A stretch of DNA of 64,000 bases from Ampullaceana balthica (lineage: Eukaryota; Mollusca; Gastropoda; Lymnaeidae): the NCBI GenBank assembly GCA_944989445.1, contig CALYLW010000038.1, forward strand, positions 1,154,988 to 1,218,987, in the 5' to 3' direction. The notes beneath the pieces were generated by a model. It saw only the letters and a program-made list of their open reading frames with translations, ran no database searches and was not told the origin of the DNA. This document shows positions 10,295 to 21,911 of this stretch, in pieces (the first letter of the stretch is position 1; every line of letters begins with the position of its first letter). The position numbers and the translations under genes are program-made.

Positions 10295-12054
10295 TTATAC
10301 GATTAGACATAGTCTACAAAAAATTGATTCTCCTTGATTTAATTTGATTGTCGCAAACTCGTCAATCACGTTGTCAAAATTAATATTCTCAAGGGTTTCT
10401 CTTTCGATGCTAAGGAGTGCAAGATCACTGGAACTATATTTTCCAATTGAAGCACGTAAATAAGCCAAAATAAGCTTCAGTTTGCTGAATGACCACTCAC
10501 AGCTTTCAATTGAAACAGCAATTGTTAGAAGTATTTGAAGTGAAATGCGCTTGACTCGGAAATACGTCATCTCCATATGAAACAATAAAACCAAGAACAT
10601 CCAACGGAATTTCCGATAGATCTTCAGTCAGTCCGGGTACTGAGAAGCATTTTTCAGTCTCTGATTTATGTGCACAAGTCATGACCATTGACGTCAGTGT
10701 CGTATAAATTAGCAAAATCTAAGCAATTTTAACGAAGTGTATCGACTTTTGTCTCAGCAAGAAGAGTTTTGACGTCTAATTAAAAATCCAAATTTGTTGT
10801 TTTGTTTAGATTTTTTTAGACGTATAAACCGTATTGATATCTCCTGTTGGAGTCTATCAATTACGCTGTTCCTATCACGTGCAATTCTTCTTCTGCAGAA
10901 AGTCCTGCATCTCTTGTTAATTCTCCAGGCATCCTCCGATGTCGTCTAATCCTTCTGTCAACCTCGATTCCCCAAGTGTGTGCATCTTCCTTTCCATTAT
11001 CTACCGCAACCTGGCTCAAATTATTACGAATGTTGACAATTTCTTTCTCAAGCGATTCAAGATCAGATGCTGCTTCCTTGAAATTCACAGTAGGATTCTG
11101 CAACCGTTTCTGGACACGATAAATTTTCCCAAGTATGATGTTCCAGAAATGTAACAAAACTAGGAATTTAAAGTTTAATATACCTGCCAGCAAAGTTTCT
11201 GCATCACTTCTGGTGTCAGGCGTCATATTTGTATGTTCTGATAATTTTTCTAACAGCTCTACCAGTTCATCTAGTGAAATCTAGTCCTTCATAAATTGCT
11301 TTAACAGCTTCTGATCGTGCACTCCAACGTGTTTCAGACTTCCTCTTCATTGTGATTGGCACAACTCTTCTTAATTCTTTTGGGAGTTGTTGAACGAGAG
11401 AAAACAAAAATGTATACTTTCAACTGTTCCAAAAACGTGATAACAACTGGATCCTGTTTAGCTGAGTGTACTCTTGGTAAGTTTAAGCTGTGGTTATCAC
11501 AGTTGATGAACAATGCTCTGTGATTTCTGGCACATATTCGTTGTTGAAGGCAGGATATATGCCCAGTCATTACAGCAGCATTGTCATAACATTGTGACCG
11601 ATAGCCGGCTACATGTATATTATTAGATTCTAGTTTCTCTACGATAACTCTTTCAATGCTTGCTGCGTCTTTGGAATGTATCTGGATAAAACCTAAAAAT
11701 GATTCTTCGATGATTTCTTTTTTAGTTTGAAAATCCACATCAACAAATCTGATGACTTGAGAAAGCTATTCCCGGTGTCTTAGATCGGGTGTTGAGTTAA
11801 GCAAGATACCGTAGTACTTTATTTTCTGATTTCACTCAACAGCTGATTCCTTACAGTCGATACAAGTAGGTGGATAAATTCATTTTGGATTTCCTGTATA
11901 AATAAGATAATGAACCTGGATTTTCTCGTGAATCTTGTAAGTGCTTTTCTAACAGTGGATCATACTGATCAAGTTTGATCACAGAGAGACAGGAAAGAGC
12001 GGCGGTGTCTGATGTTTCATATAAAAGGAATCCAACTTGCTTTGACATACCCAC
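10295..12054 (-). pseudogene. hAT transposase pseudogene (DUF4371 plus hATC)
   Basis: Fragmentary frames at 11851-12054, 11334-11738, 10861-11226 and 10295-10600 line up in the order of one hAT transposase of the ZMYM1-like class. These enzymes cut and rejoin transposon ends in the nucleus. Stops and frame changes fall between all pieces. The N-terminal zinc-finger part is not visible and may have decayed beyond the nested insertion. Confidence 0.8.
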
Positions 12055-12087
12055 ACAATCCCTTGAGAGGAGAGACCTTCTGTAAGC

Positions 12088-13407
12088 CAGTGGTTCTTAA
12101 CCTTTTGAGATTCAAGGACCACTTGAAAAATGTGTGCATGTCTTAGCTACGGACCACTACTAAAAATTGTGCTACTGCCGAGCTGGAAAGTTAAATTTAA
12201 TTTTACTGTGTATATCTTATCTGTTGCACACGCTCCTTCTATACAGAAGATTATTGTTAGCTATAAGTAGTATACATGTTAGTAAAATTATACTAATATG
12301 CTACGTTTTGCGTGCTCCAAAAACAGTATTGTAATGGCTTTCTTTTGTAAAGAACAAATGTCATTTATATTAGTCTCATAGTCTTCTTATTTAATTCTAC
12401 TTGCAAACTATAAAAAAAAATTTAAGTCATAAACAGTCGTTTTGTATTAAAAAGACTGCTATATTAATTTATTTAGTACGAACGATGCTTTGTTTTTATT
12501 GTAAGCAATGCAGAAAATCCACTTTCACAAAGTTTCAAAGGGTAAACGTATTTTAAAAGCTATCTGAGACATTTCGGAGTACTCCAAAATTTCATTAAGC
12601 CCACTTTCTGATGCAACATATTCAAAATGGTATTGATAGTCAGTTCAATGAATTGGTTTAATTACGATGTTGGTAATTTCATTTGATTAGACAATGTGTG
12701 CGAGATTAGGAATGGAAACCCACGAAAAACCACTGAACGTTAAAAAACACCAAAGTAGAATTAAAATTCTATGCATTGATCGAATATGACCAGAAATCAA
12801 ATTTGTCAACAGTTGTTTATTTATTTCAACATTTTCTGGTTTCTCGGTGATTTCGTATAATTGATCAAACATCTCAAAGTTACCTTGAAATAATCTTCTT
12901 TTTCAAAGATCAAGCTTTTTCGTAAAAGCAGACACTTTGTCACTGAGAGTAATATAATGTGTCTGCTTTCCTTGCCGAGTTGAATTAAGTTTATTGAGTT
13001 CTTCAAAAGTTACAGCCAAATAAGCCAGAACAGCCACCCATAAGCTATGGTTCAAATGATCAACAAGCTTTGATTTTTTTCTACAAGAAACTCTCTTACG
13101 TCATCACGTAATTCAAACAGTCTTATAACCAGCGAATTTCCGTATACATCCGTAACTGTTAATGTTCAAGATTCATATCCGAACATAAGAAAGCAAAGAA
13201 ATGAGAATTTTATAGACGAGCCTTGATAAAATTTAAAAACTATTTAGGCCAGATCAAAAATATATTTTAAGTCACCGTTAATTCTTTTACTTGTTGGTCT
13301 TTCTCGATGAATCATACAGTGCGTAAATTTCATGCTTTGCTCGCGGACCACCTGGCACATCTTCGCGGACAACTAGTGGGCCACGGACCACAGGTTGAGA
13401 ACTACTG
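12088..13407 (-). mobile_element. Nested internally deleted hAT (ZBED5/GTF2IRD2-type remnants)
   Basis: Ends CAGTGGTTCTTAACC and GGTTGAGAACTACTG are flanked by 8-bp repeats CTGTAAGC (12080-12087) and CTTTAAGC (13408-13415), seven of eight matching. On the minus strand at about 12770-13020 a frameshifted stretch reads ELNKLNSTRQGKQTH, LSDKVSAFTKKLDL and GNFEMFDQLYEIT, resembling ZBED5/GTF2IRD2-like domesticated hAT transposases. A piece of the LINE 3' tail lies at 12213-12260. Confidence 0.75.
12213..12260 (-). repeat. LINE/SINE 3'-tail fragment
   Basis: About 48 bases match the 3' tail of the 19.2-kb LINE (TTATCTG, CGCTCCTTCTATACAGAAG, ATTATTG). Only the tail is present, so this is a very short insertion or a remnant. 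Confidence 0.6.
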
Positions 13408-13809
13408 CTTTAAGCCACTCCTAGGTCATTTTGGTTGCTTTTAGTGTCGTCTCTGTCTGTTCTATTAATAGAATCGCCTTTGTCTCTTACTGCTCCCCTA
13501 CTCTCACTCCGAATCTCCCCAAGTTTTTTTTTAAAATCGCCATCAGCACTCCTACATTGTGGATGTGTCACTTCTTGGCGCCCCTTAACGCTCAATGGGG
13601 GGCGTCAAAATCATGCTTGCCAACTGATTTGTAATGAATATATTTTCGGAGCTCCAAAATTCAAACTTGCAAACGTATTTGGGATACATTAGTTTACATC
13701 AAAACACAATTAAATAATGAGTTTTAATACTCATTTTGGCGCCCCCTAACGTGGCACCCGGGGACATATGTCCCCCCCCTGCCCCCCTCGCTACGCCACT
13801 GAGATATAT

Positions 13810-14545
13810 GTTTGTCACCCGTGATATAATATGGTGTGTTTTAATGGATATTCACATACAAATATACATTTTTGAGTGTTTTGTTTTGATCAATTATTTT
13901 CCTTTTTTTTTCAAAACAGCCACTAAAAAAAACAACAACCCACTGTGAAGAGAGAAATGACACGCTAAGCGACTGGAGAGATAAATACTACCTAAAGAGG
14001 ACCACCTACAATTTATAAAAAAATTAGCACCAATTATACCAAGTCTAAGAACATAAGAAAATAACCCACGTGACAATTGGAGTGAAAACTGTGCAACGTT
14101 ATTTCTAGCTCTTCGGGATTTTTGTTAAATTTTAAATTAAGATAAACGGTTCTTGCCGCTATTGGCATCTGTTGGCCGTGGAAAATAATAGCAATAATCT
14201 GAAAGTCACCAGCTCAGCTGAACACCATCGGGCGTCTGATCAAACAGTTTACGGGAAATGGATGAACGCCAATGATGCTTCCTGGTGTGAAACTAATTGT
14301 TCAAGACCAAGGGCTCTCAAATCAAGGCACTATGCCACTAACACATCTCTATATTGCTGTCCGATTTATTGCTAATGTCTTTTTAAACATAAAACAAATA
14401 TACGCAGCAATGTCTTAGTACCCCATTGTTGAAACAGATGAGAGCATGTCAAGATATTTAACTGATGTTATCGCGGGCGATCGTAATTTTCCATTTTAAA
14501 ACAATTCATTAAAACATAGGTTTCTATGTAACCTTTAATTGTTAC
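13810..14545. other. Gene-free interval
   Basis: No gene is supported. Small frames on both strands lack recognisable domains, and no element ends are seen after the target duplication of the upstream hAT. Confidence 0.4.
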
Positions 14546-15160
14546 TAGGACAGCTGTTCCCTGCGTTGCTCTTCCCAGTGTTGATCTTCCATGCGTTGCT
14601 CTTCCTAGTGTTGATCTTCACTGCATTGCTCTTCCTAGGATTGATCTTCCCTGCATTGCTCTTCCTAGGTTTGATCTTCACTGCATTGCTCTTCCCAGTG
14701 TTGATCTTCCATGCGTTGCTCTTCCTAGTGTTGATCTTCCATGCGTTGCTCTTCCTAGTGTTGATCTTCCCTGCGTTGCTCTTCCTAGTGTTGATCTTCA
14801 CTGCGTTGCTCTTCCTAGGATTGATCTTCCCTGCATTGCTCTTCCTAGGTTTGATCTTCACTGCATTGCTCTTCCTAGTGTTGATCTTCACTGCATTGCT
14901 CTTCCTAGTGTTGATCTTCCCTGCGTTGCTCTTCCTAGTGTTGATCTTCACTGCATTGCTCTTCCTAGGATTGATCTTCCCTGCGTTGGTCTTCCTAGTG
15001 TTGATCTTCCCTGCGTTGCTCTTCCTATGGTTGATCTTCCCTGCGTTGCTCTTCCTAGTGTTGATCTTCCCTGCGTTGCTCTTCCTAGTGTTCATCTTCC
15101 CTGCGTTGCTCTTCCTAGTGTTCATCTTCCCTGCGTTGCTCTTCCTAGGGTTGATATTCG
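14546..15160. repeat. 30-bp minisatellite, about 20 copies
   Basis: The unit is TTGATCTTCCCTGCG plus TTGCTCTTCCTAGTG, with a few variable positions (CCCTGCG/CACTGCA, TAGTG/TAGGA). Because the unit is ten codons long, one frame stays open on each strand through the array. The predicted products are simple repeats (LLFLVLIFPA or KINTRKSNAG) with no other coding evidence, so this is treated as non-coding. Confidence 0.9.
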
Positions 15161-15630
15161 TGCTCCAAGATGTGAATCGAATGCTTTCCCCACATGAAAT
15201 ACTTTAGTTTTTACAGCAATAATTTCAATCCAAGGCTATCGATACTTTCTGCTTCAAAAGAAATATCACGATTAAGCTGTTGAACATTACTGAAACAAAA
15301 GAAACACCAGGTTTAGTGGACGGCACCATCCAGCAGGCGGCACATTGCGACATTTTTCAGCGGGCGGCACATTTTGACAATCTTCAGCGGGCGGCACAAT
15401 TGGCTAGTCATCGGTTTTTCTTATTGATACCACACATGGAGTAAAAGAACTGTATGAAATCTGCTGCGAATATTGAACGATACCGCCTGCAAACTAAGAA
15501 TTATGTATCTCTAAAAATGTTAACATGTTCTAACGTCTAAATGTTTCCAAATTTTTCTTTGTTGAAAACAAGCTTCTAAATATTACAGTCAAATTGAATT
15601 AAAAGCTGATTTTACCCCCCCCCCTCCCCG

Positions 15631-15635
<5 letters not shown>
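15161..15635. other. Gene-free interval
   Basis: No gene. Two or three short repeats of CAGCGGGCGGCACATT type occur at about 15326-15402; otherwise unclassified AT-rich sequence. Confidence 0.4.
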
Positions 15636-15727
<92 letters not shown>

Positions 15728-15763
15728 TCTATCTCTCTCTATCTATCGCTCTCTCTCTCTCTA

Positions 15764-15794
<31 letters not shown>

Positions 15795-15810
15795 CTATAT
15801 CTCTTATCTA
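15636..15810. repeat. (CT)n microsatellite with TA tract
   Basis: A long CT dinucleotide run with occasional TATC interruptions, ending in (TA)n. It abuts the 5' end of the Helitron at 15811. Confidence 0.95.
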
Positions 15811-16824
15811 TCTATATATATAAGCCGCATTTGTTGTCTGTCTGGTTGTCTGTCTGTTCCCTAATAACTCAAGATCCAGACAACCAAATAACGTGAAATT
15901 TGGTACACGTACACAAAATTATACCGGAAGGGTTATTAAACAGGTTTCGTTCCATATATATAAGATACTGGGGCCCGGGGGCCCAAAATGTAGTTTTTCC
16001 CTATATGAGCTATATAAAATAAAAATTATTGAAAATTAAGACGTAAAATAATGACGCAAATTAATAAACATTTTGGTGTCGAGATTAACAAGAAGGCGAT
16101 TATCGCCATAAAATAATTTTTTTGTTGTTGCTTTGCTGTTGTTGCTTTTGTTGTTGCTTTTGTTGTTGTAGTTGTTGTTTTGTTGTTGTTGCTTTGTTGT
16201 TGTTGCTGTTGTTGTTGTAGTTGTTGTTTTGTTGTTGTTGATGTTTTTGTTGTTGTTTTGTTTTTGTTGTTTTTGTTGTTGTTTTGTTTTTATTGTTGTT
16301 GCTGTTGTTGTTTTTGTTGTTGTTGCTGTTGTTGTTTCTGTTGTTGTTGCTTTTGCTGTTGTTGCTTTTGTGTTGTTTTTGCTGTTGTTGTTGTTGTCCA
16401 CATCCCTTGCCCTGCGACGACAATGCCCTTCATGTTGTTGTTGCTTTGTTGTTGTTGCTGTTGTAGTTGTTGTTTTGTTGTTGTTGCTTTGTTGTTGTTG
16501 TTGCTTTGTTGTTGTTGCTGTTGTTGTTGTTTTGTTGTTGTTTTGTTGTTAATTTTGTTGTTTTTGTTGTTGTTTTGTTTTTGTTGTTTTGTTGCTGTTG
16601 CTGTTTCTGTTGTTGTTTTTGTCGTTGTTGCTGTTGTTGTTGCTGTTGTTGTTGTAGTTGTTGTTTTGTTGTTGTTGCTTTGTTGTTGTTGCTGTTGTTG
16701 TTGTAGTTGTTGTTTGTCGTTGTTTTGTTTTTGTTGTTTGTTTTTGTTGTTTTGTTGCTGTTGTTGTTTTTGTTGTTGTTGCTGTTGTTGTTAAACCCGG
16801 GCATAGCCGGGTACTTGCCCCTAG
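15811..16824 (+). mobile_element. Non-autonomous Helitron filled with GTT repeats
   Basis: The 5' end TCTATATATATAAGCC is preceded by A, and the 3' end is a hairpin (ACCCGG, GCATAG, CCGGGT, about 16794-16811) followed by CTAG and T at 16824/16825. This matches Helitron architecture: insertion between A and T, 5' TC, 3' hairpin and CTRR. The interior begins with GTCTGTCTG repeats and a GTGAAATTTGGTACACG motif shared with other Helitron-like ends here, then holds about 670 bases of (GTT)n-rich sequence. No protein is encoded. Confidence 0.7.
16122..16793. repeat. (GTT)n-rich microsatellite inside the Helitron
   Basis: An almost uninterrupted run of GTT/GCT/TTT triplets, broken only by about 30 bases of unique sequence near 16397-16430. 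Long frames on both strands (Val/Leu/Cys-rich or Asn/Gln/Thr-rich) are products of the triplet composition and not genes. Confidence 0.95.
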
Positions 16825-16833
16825 TATCTATAT

Positions 16834-17245
<412 letters not shown>

Positions 17246-19151
17246 CTGAGTTGCTTGGGTTCTAAATATTTTAAAGTAAAAAAACTTCTTTAGGACTACA
17301 TTCTTTCAGTTTTATCCTTACCTAAATATTCCGACTCATTTCTCCCATCATTTCCATCATTACCTAATCAGCCCAAATATTATCTCCCATAATTATCATC
17401 ATTAAACAGTCGTTTGCGAAAAGGGTCACAAGTTGGATTCTAGCTTTTTGAGATCTTTAAGGTGATACTTTAGTTGAATTCTACAGAACACTAAACTTAC
17501 AAAATCACAAAATACCTGGTCCACAATTACAATGGTCATCAACTACCAGGATCCCCTAACTACAAGGATCCCTAACTACCAGGATATCCAAGTATCAGAA
17601 TCCCAAACTACCAGGTTACCCATCTACTAGGATCCCTAGCTTCTATGACCCCCAAACTTGAATACCCCTAGCCGTGGACTTCAGGACGTTGACATTGACT
17701 GATTGATTGATTGATTTTTTAAAAATCACTCAAATAAATCAAATCGCTCCGATTATAAGTGAATGTCACAAATATCTCTCACGTTTCTCTCATTGTAGAT
17801 CTCTTCACTTGTGAACTCAAACGAGTACGTCACAGCTTTCATCGAAGACCATCTTTCTATACGACTGGGATGACATTGGGTAGCGATGAATGGGATACAG
17901 TGGCCTAGTCAGGAAATGGATGAGTGACGGGGCATTTTGGTCACAAACTCAGTTCGTTTCTAGAATGGGGCAGCAAAAAATCTACCTACGCCTTGGGTGG
18001 TACCTGCCCAGTGTTCGCCACTGAATGCATACATTTTCTAAAGGCTGACCACACCATCTTAGGGGTTGATGAGATAGCAGTGGGTTCAAATCCATTTACA
18101 GGTCCCCATCAAAGTTTTGCAAACATAATTTTTTTTTACCTTTAATGAAAAGTCCGTGTCCCCCCCAGCTCCCCCCAACAATATTTCTAAATTGTTTTGA
18201 CACAAACATTCGCATATAGCAAACGACACAGAGACGAAGCAAGCAAGGAGATGTGCGCCAACTTATCTTTGTATTCAACTGAAGTCTTCAAATTAGAAAT
18301 TTTTGTTTACTTTTCTAGAACGTTCTAGTATCTAAGACTTAATGTTTTGAGAACAGAAATCGGCAAAGCATTGCGGAAGTGACCTTCATTTAATAATCTG
18401 TCATTATTTTTGTGTTTGTAATCGCCGCCAGCGAAGGAAGCATTGACATTAAAATTCAAAGTTTCATTTTTTTTTGAATTACCAGTTTCCTAAAAAAAAC
18501 TCCTTTTTGAAGAGATTCTTCAAATATCTATACATTTCTAAATTAGATGTTATTGCATGAATAGAGAAAAAAAAACAAGTTATTTAACAATGTTTTGGTA
18601 CCATATACTTTAGCGGTATCGATATTTAAGATAAATTCAAAAAGAAAAAAGCGATAGCGATATAAAGATACATCAAGTACCTATTAACAATAAACGTTTA
18701 AAAACGCAGTGGTTAGTTGTTTAGTCGATACTAGATTATGTACTCGATGTTAGCTTGATGCAGTGTTATAATTTGTCTAAACTTCAATTTTCGCAACGTA
18801 AACGACAATTAATTCTCGTCTCTATTCAACAGCCGCCACATCATCAAACCACGTGATCGTGTTTACTTTAAGACGGGAAATGATTGGTAAAGATTTAGTT
18901 TGTATGTGCGATACTGGTAGGATGTTTGTATAAGAAAAGACCAATGTAGATGAGGTCTAGGCTAGAGTAGAGTAGAATAGAGTAGAATAGAGTAGGATGG
19001 TGTAGAATAGCGCAGAATAGAGTAAGGTTGTATAATTGGAGAAGATGTATATAGCTCATTCAAAAGCAGGGCAAACAAAACTCTTGAAAATTACACACAC
19101 ACACACACACAAACCGTGTGAATTTACACGTAAAGTAATGTAATATGTATA
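17246..19151. other. Gene-free interval with small decayed repeats
   Basis: No supported gene. Bases 17520-17660 hold diverged copies of an ACTACCAGGATCCCTA-like unit; (TGAT)n is at about 17698-17715; bases 18964-19025 carry AGAGTAGAAT decamer repeats; (CA)n is at 19090-19112. Confidence 0.5.
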
Positions 19152-21911
19152 TTTATCTTATCTTATCTTATCTGTTTACAGACGCTCCTTCTATACAGAA
19201 GATTATTGCGTCCTACGCTTATCTATGGTTTGTGTTTAGTCCTGCATTTTTATTAGAGATTTAAATGTTGATAAAGTGTTGGTTTTCCTGGATTCTTCAG
19301 GCAACCCATTCCACGCCCTAATTCCGGACGGGAAGAAGGAAAACTTGTATGTGTTTGTTCTTGCATACGGAATAAGAAAGGTGTTTTTATCCTTATGTCT
19401 ATCTGAGGGTTGTATTAAGTTATCTTTGTGTTGTATTTCTAAATTAGAATTAATTGCTTTATGTATGATTACTACTTTGCTCTTGGTTCTTCTATCCTCT
19501 AGTGTTTCAAGGTTTAATGATTTAACTAATGGTGTTACTCTTGTCAGTTTCGAATATTCTCCAGTAATGAATCTGGCAGCTCTTTTTTGAATTTGTTCTA
19601 GTTTATCAATGTTTTCTTTGGTGGATGGGTCCCATACAGAAGATGCATATTCTAGTGCAGGTCTCACCAAAGTGAGGTAGCATTTTAGTTTTATATCTCT
19701 ATTACATTTGTTAAAGTTCCTTTTTATAAAGCCTAAGGTTTTGTTTGATTTTTTAATAACTTCATTGACATGGGGATTCCATGATAGTTTCTCATTTATT
19801 AAGACTCCTAAGTATTTTGCATCTTTAGTTTGGGTCAGTTCTTTTCCATGAATGTAATATTTTGAATTTATTTGTTTCTTTTTCTTTGTTACTCTTAACA
19901 GTTGACACTTTTCTGGATGGAAAGACATACTCCAGTTAGTTTCCCATTTTATCAATTCATCTAAGTCTTTTTGTAAAATTTTGCCATCTTGTTCTGATTT
20001 AATTGTTCTATAGATTATACAATCATCAGCAAATAGCCTAACTTTTGTACCTGTTGAGATGTTGTTGGGTAAATCATTTATATAAATTAAAAAGAGTAAG
20101 GGACCTAGCACAGTTCCTTGTGGAACTCCTGAGTTAACCTTTATTGGTGCAGATTTAGATCCATTAATTATTACAGTTTGCTCCCTGCCCAAAAGGAAGT
20201 CTTGGATCCAGTGATGTAAGGAACCTGAGATTCCAAAGTAGTTAAGTTTTTTAAGTAAACTAAGGTGGTGAACTTTGTCAAATGCTTTTGAGAAGTCTAG
20301 TAATATTGTATCTATTTGATCATTTTTGTCCAAGCCTTTTGATAGTTCATCTATTAATCCTATTAATTGTGTTTCACATGATCTGTTTTTTCTAAAGCCG
20401 TGTTGATGTGGGCATAGGGCATTATATTTGTCAAGGTGGTTAACTATTCTACTATATATTATGTGTTCTAGTAATTTACAGGTGATACTAGTAAGTGATA
20501 CAGGCCTGTAATTACCAGGGTCTGATTTATCCCCTTTCTTAAAGAGTGGACTTACATTAGCTAATTTCCAATCCTGGGGCACTTTACCCTGGTTTAGAGA
20601 GGCTTGAAAGAGAACTACAAGGATTGGGGACAGTTCATTGCTTAGTTCTTTTAATAATCTTGCAGGCAAATCATCTGGGCCAGTAGCTTTGTTTATTTTT
20701 AAGTTTTTTAGGAGTGAATGTATACCTATCTCATCTACAGTTATGTTACCTATTTCCTCCATTTTATTTAAATTTATTAAAACTTCCTTGTCGCCTGAGG
20801 CAGAAAAAGATGATGCAAAATATGTGTTAAGGATATTAGCTTTAGTTTCATTATCATTATAGGTTTTATTATTTGAGCCTTTTAGTGTGGCTATTCCTGA
20901 AGGTTCCATTTTTTTAGATTTGATAAAGGACCATAAGTTTTTATTGTTATCTTTGGTAATTACATTGTTTATATATTCATTTTGGAGGTTCCGACTAAGT
21001 TTTTGTGTCAAGTGTTTAATCTTTAAGTATTTTTTGTGTATCCTATATGAATTGGTAGCTTTATATTTCTTAAATAAGTTCTCTTTTAGTTTGCATAGCT
21101 TTTTCAATCTAGAATTGAACCAGCATTTGTTAATTTTATTTGATGTTAGTTTTGTTGGAACATTCTCATCCATTATAGTTTTTAGATTTGTTTTTATATC
21201 TTTCCAAATTTCTTCTACTGGGCTATTTGTGTTAAATTTACTTAGGAAAGTTTGTTGGAAGTTAGCAGCTGATTGGTGTAGTTTTATTGAATTACATTTA
21301 TTCCAAAGATAGATTATTCTTCTAGGTATCTTATTAATTTTAGTTTTTATTGTATTGGTGACCCTAACAATATCATGGTCGGACAATCCTGGAATTATTT
21401 TATAGTCTAACACTAGTCCTGGTCTATTTGTTAGGAATAAATCTAGTGTTTTATTTTTCCTTGTTGCTGTTTTTACTATCTGTTCTAGGTTTATGTTGTT
21501 TATAGTGTCTAGGAAGTGTTCATTAATTTCTTTGTTAGTTTGATGGTTATCAATTGTATAATTTTTCCAATTTATATCTGGAAGATTAAAGTCCCCCATA
21601 ATCCATAGAACTGCATTTTTATTATTCTCTTTTATGAAAGTTAATTGACTACAAAGATTGTTCATGTATTCTGGGTTTGTATTCGGAGGTCTATATATAC
21701 TGCCTACAATAAGTGGGGATGAGTTTGGTGTAATTATTTTACAATAAATAGACTCTATATTAAAATTTTGCTGTGTAGTAATTTCTTCAGCTATGATATT
21801 TGATTTAATTGCAAGTAGTACTCCTCCATAATTGTCTGATCTGTCTTTCCTAAAAATATTATAATTGGTGTTTAAAATCTCAGAGTTATATATGTTGGGG
21901 TTTAACAAATT
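19152..21911 (-). mobile_element. 5'-truncated CR1/jockey-like LINE
   Basis: Non-LTR retrotransposon on the minus strand. The 3' end has a short (GATAA)n tail at 19152-19174 and a conserved 32-nt hairpin at 19181-19212 (arms GACGC/GCGTC enclosing CTTCT/AGAAG) shared with the SINEs in this window. Coding homology stops abruptly near 21908 inside the endonuclease domain, as in incomplete reverse transcription. No clear target duplication was found. The open frame without stops suggests a young insertion. Confidence 0.88.
19236..21908 (-). CDS. LINE ORF2 fragment: endonuclease (truncated) and reverse transcriptase
   Basis: An 890-codon frame without stops or shifts. It encodes most of an APE-type endonuclease, with GDFNLPDINW at residues 105-114 and SDHDI at 176-180. 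The first tens of residues, with the earliest catalytic positions, are missing. The reverse transcriptase follows: PDDLPA near 411, LLDFSKAFDKVHH at 536-548, SGVPQG at 593-598 and the catalytic FADD at 626-629. The protein ends in the jockey/CR1-type C-terminal region (SGIRAWNGLP). These enzymes nick target DNA and copy their own RNA into it. The first codon is TTG directly after an in-frame TAA, so this is not a native start. Truncation means the copy cannot move by itself. Confidence 0.88.
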   Translation of the reverse strand: MLNPNIYNSEILNTNYNIFRKDRSDNYGGVLLAIKSNIIAEEITTQQNFNIESIYCKIITPNSSPLIVGSIYRPPNTNPEYMNNLCSQLTFIKENNKNAVLWIMGDFNLPDINWKNYTIDNHQTNKEINEHFLDTINNINLEQIVKTATRKNKTLDLFLTNRPGLVLDYKIIPGLSDHDIVRVTNTIKTKINKIPRRIIYLWNKCNSIKLHQSAANFQQTFLSKFNTNSPVEEIWKDIKTNLKTIMDENVPTKLTSNKINKCWFNSRLKKLCKLKENLFKKYKATNSYRIHKKYLKIKHLTQKLSRNLQNEYINNVITKDNNKNLWSFIKSKKMEPSGIATLKGSNNKTYNDNETKANILNTYFASSFSASGDKEVLINLNKMEEIGNITVDEIGIHSLLKNLKINKATGPDDLPARLLKELSNELSPILVVLFQASLNQGKVPQDWKLANVSPLFKKGDKSDPGNYRPVSLTSITCKLLEHIIYSRIVNHLDKYNALCPHQHGFRKNRSCETQLIGLIDELSKGLDKNDQIDTILLDFSKAFDKVHHLSLLKKLNYFGISGSLHHWIQDFLLGREQTVIINGSKSAPIKVNSGVPQGTVLGPLLFLIYINDLPNNISTGTKVRLFADDCIIYRTIKSEQDGKILQKDLDELIKWETNWSMSFHPEKCQLLRVTKKKKQINSKYYIHGKELTQTKDAKYLGVLINEKLSWNPHVNEVIKKSNKTLGFIKRNFNKCNRDIKLKCYLTLVRPALEYASSVWDPSTKENIDKLEQIQKRAARFITGEYSKLTRVTPLVKSLNLETLEDRRTKSKVVIIHKAINSNLEIQHKDNLIQPSDRHKDKNTFLIPYARTNTYKFSFFPSGIRAWNGLPEESRKTNTLSTFKSLIKMQD

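Larger units (their letters stand above)
10067..13801 (-). mobile_element. Decayed autonomous hAT transposon (ZMYM1/DUF4371-type transposase)
   Basis: Terminal repeats CAGTGGCGTAGC and GCTACGCCACTG are flanked by a perfect 8-bp duplication AGATATAT (10059-10066, 13802-13809). On the minus strand, broken frames give pieces of a DUF4371/ZMYM1-like transposase in order: KLDQYDPLLEKHL near 12000, CYDNAAVMTGHIS plus NCDNHSLNL near 11500-11600, a linker around 10870-11220, and a C-terminal hAT dimerisation domain with ESCEWSFSKLKLI near 10300-10600. Frameshifts and stops separate them, so no functional transposase is made. A second hAT sits inside it at 12088-13407, between the N-terminal part and the rest. 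Confidence 0.85.

Noticed and set aside
14535..15207. Minus-strand KINTRKSNAG and plus-strand LLFLVLIFPA repeat proteins
   Set aside because: Compositional frames of a 30-bp minisatellite; no start context, domain or conservation evidence.
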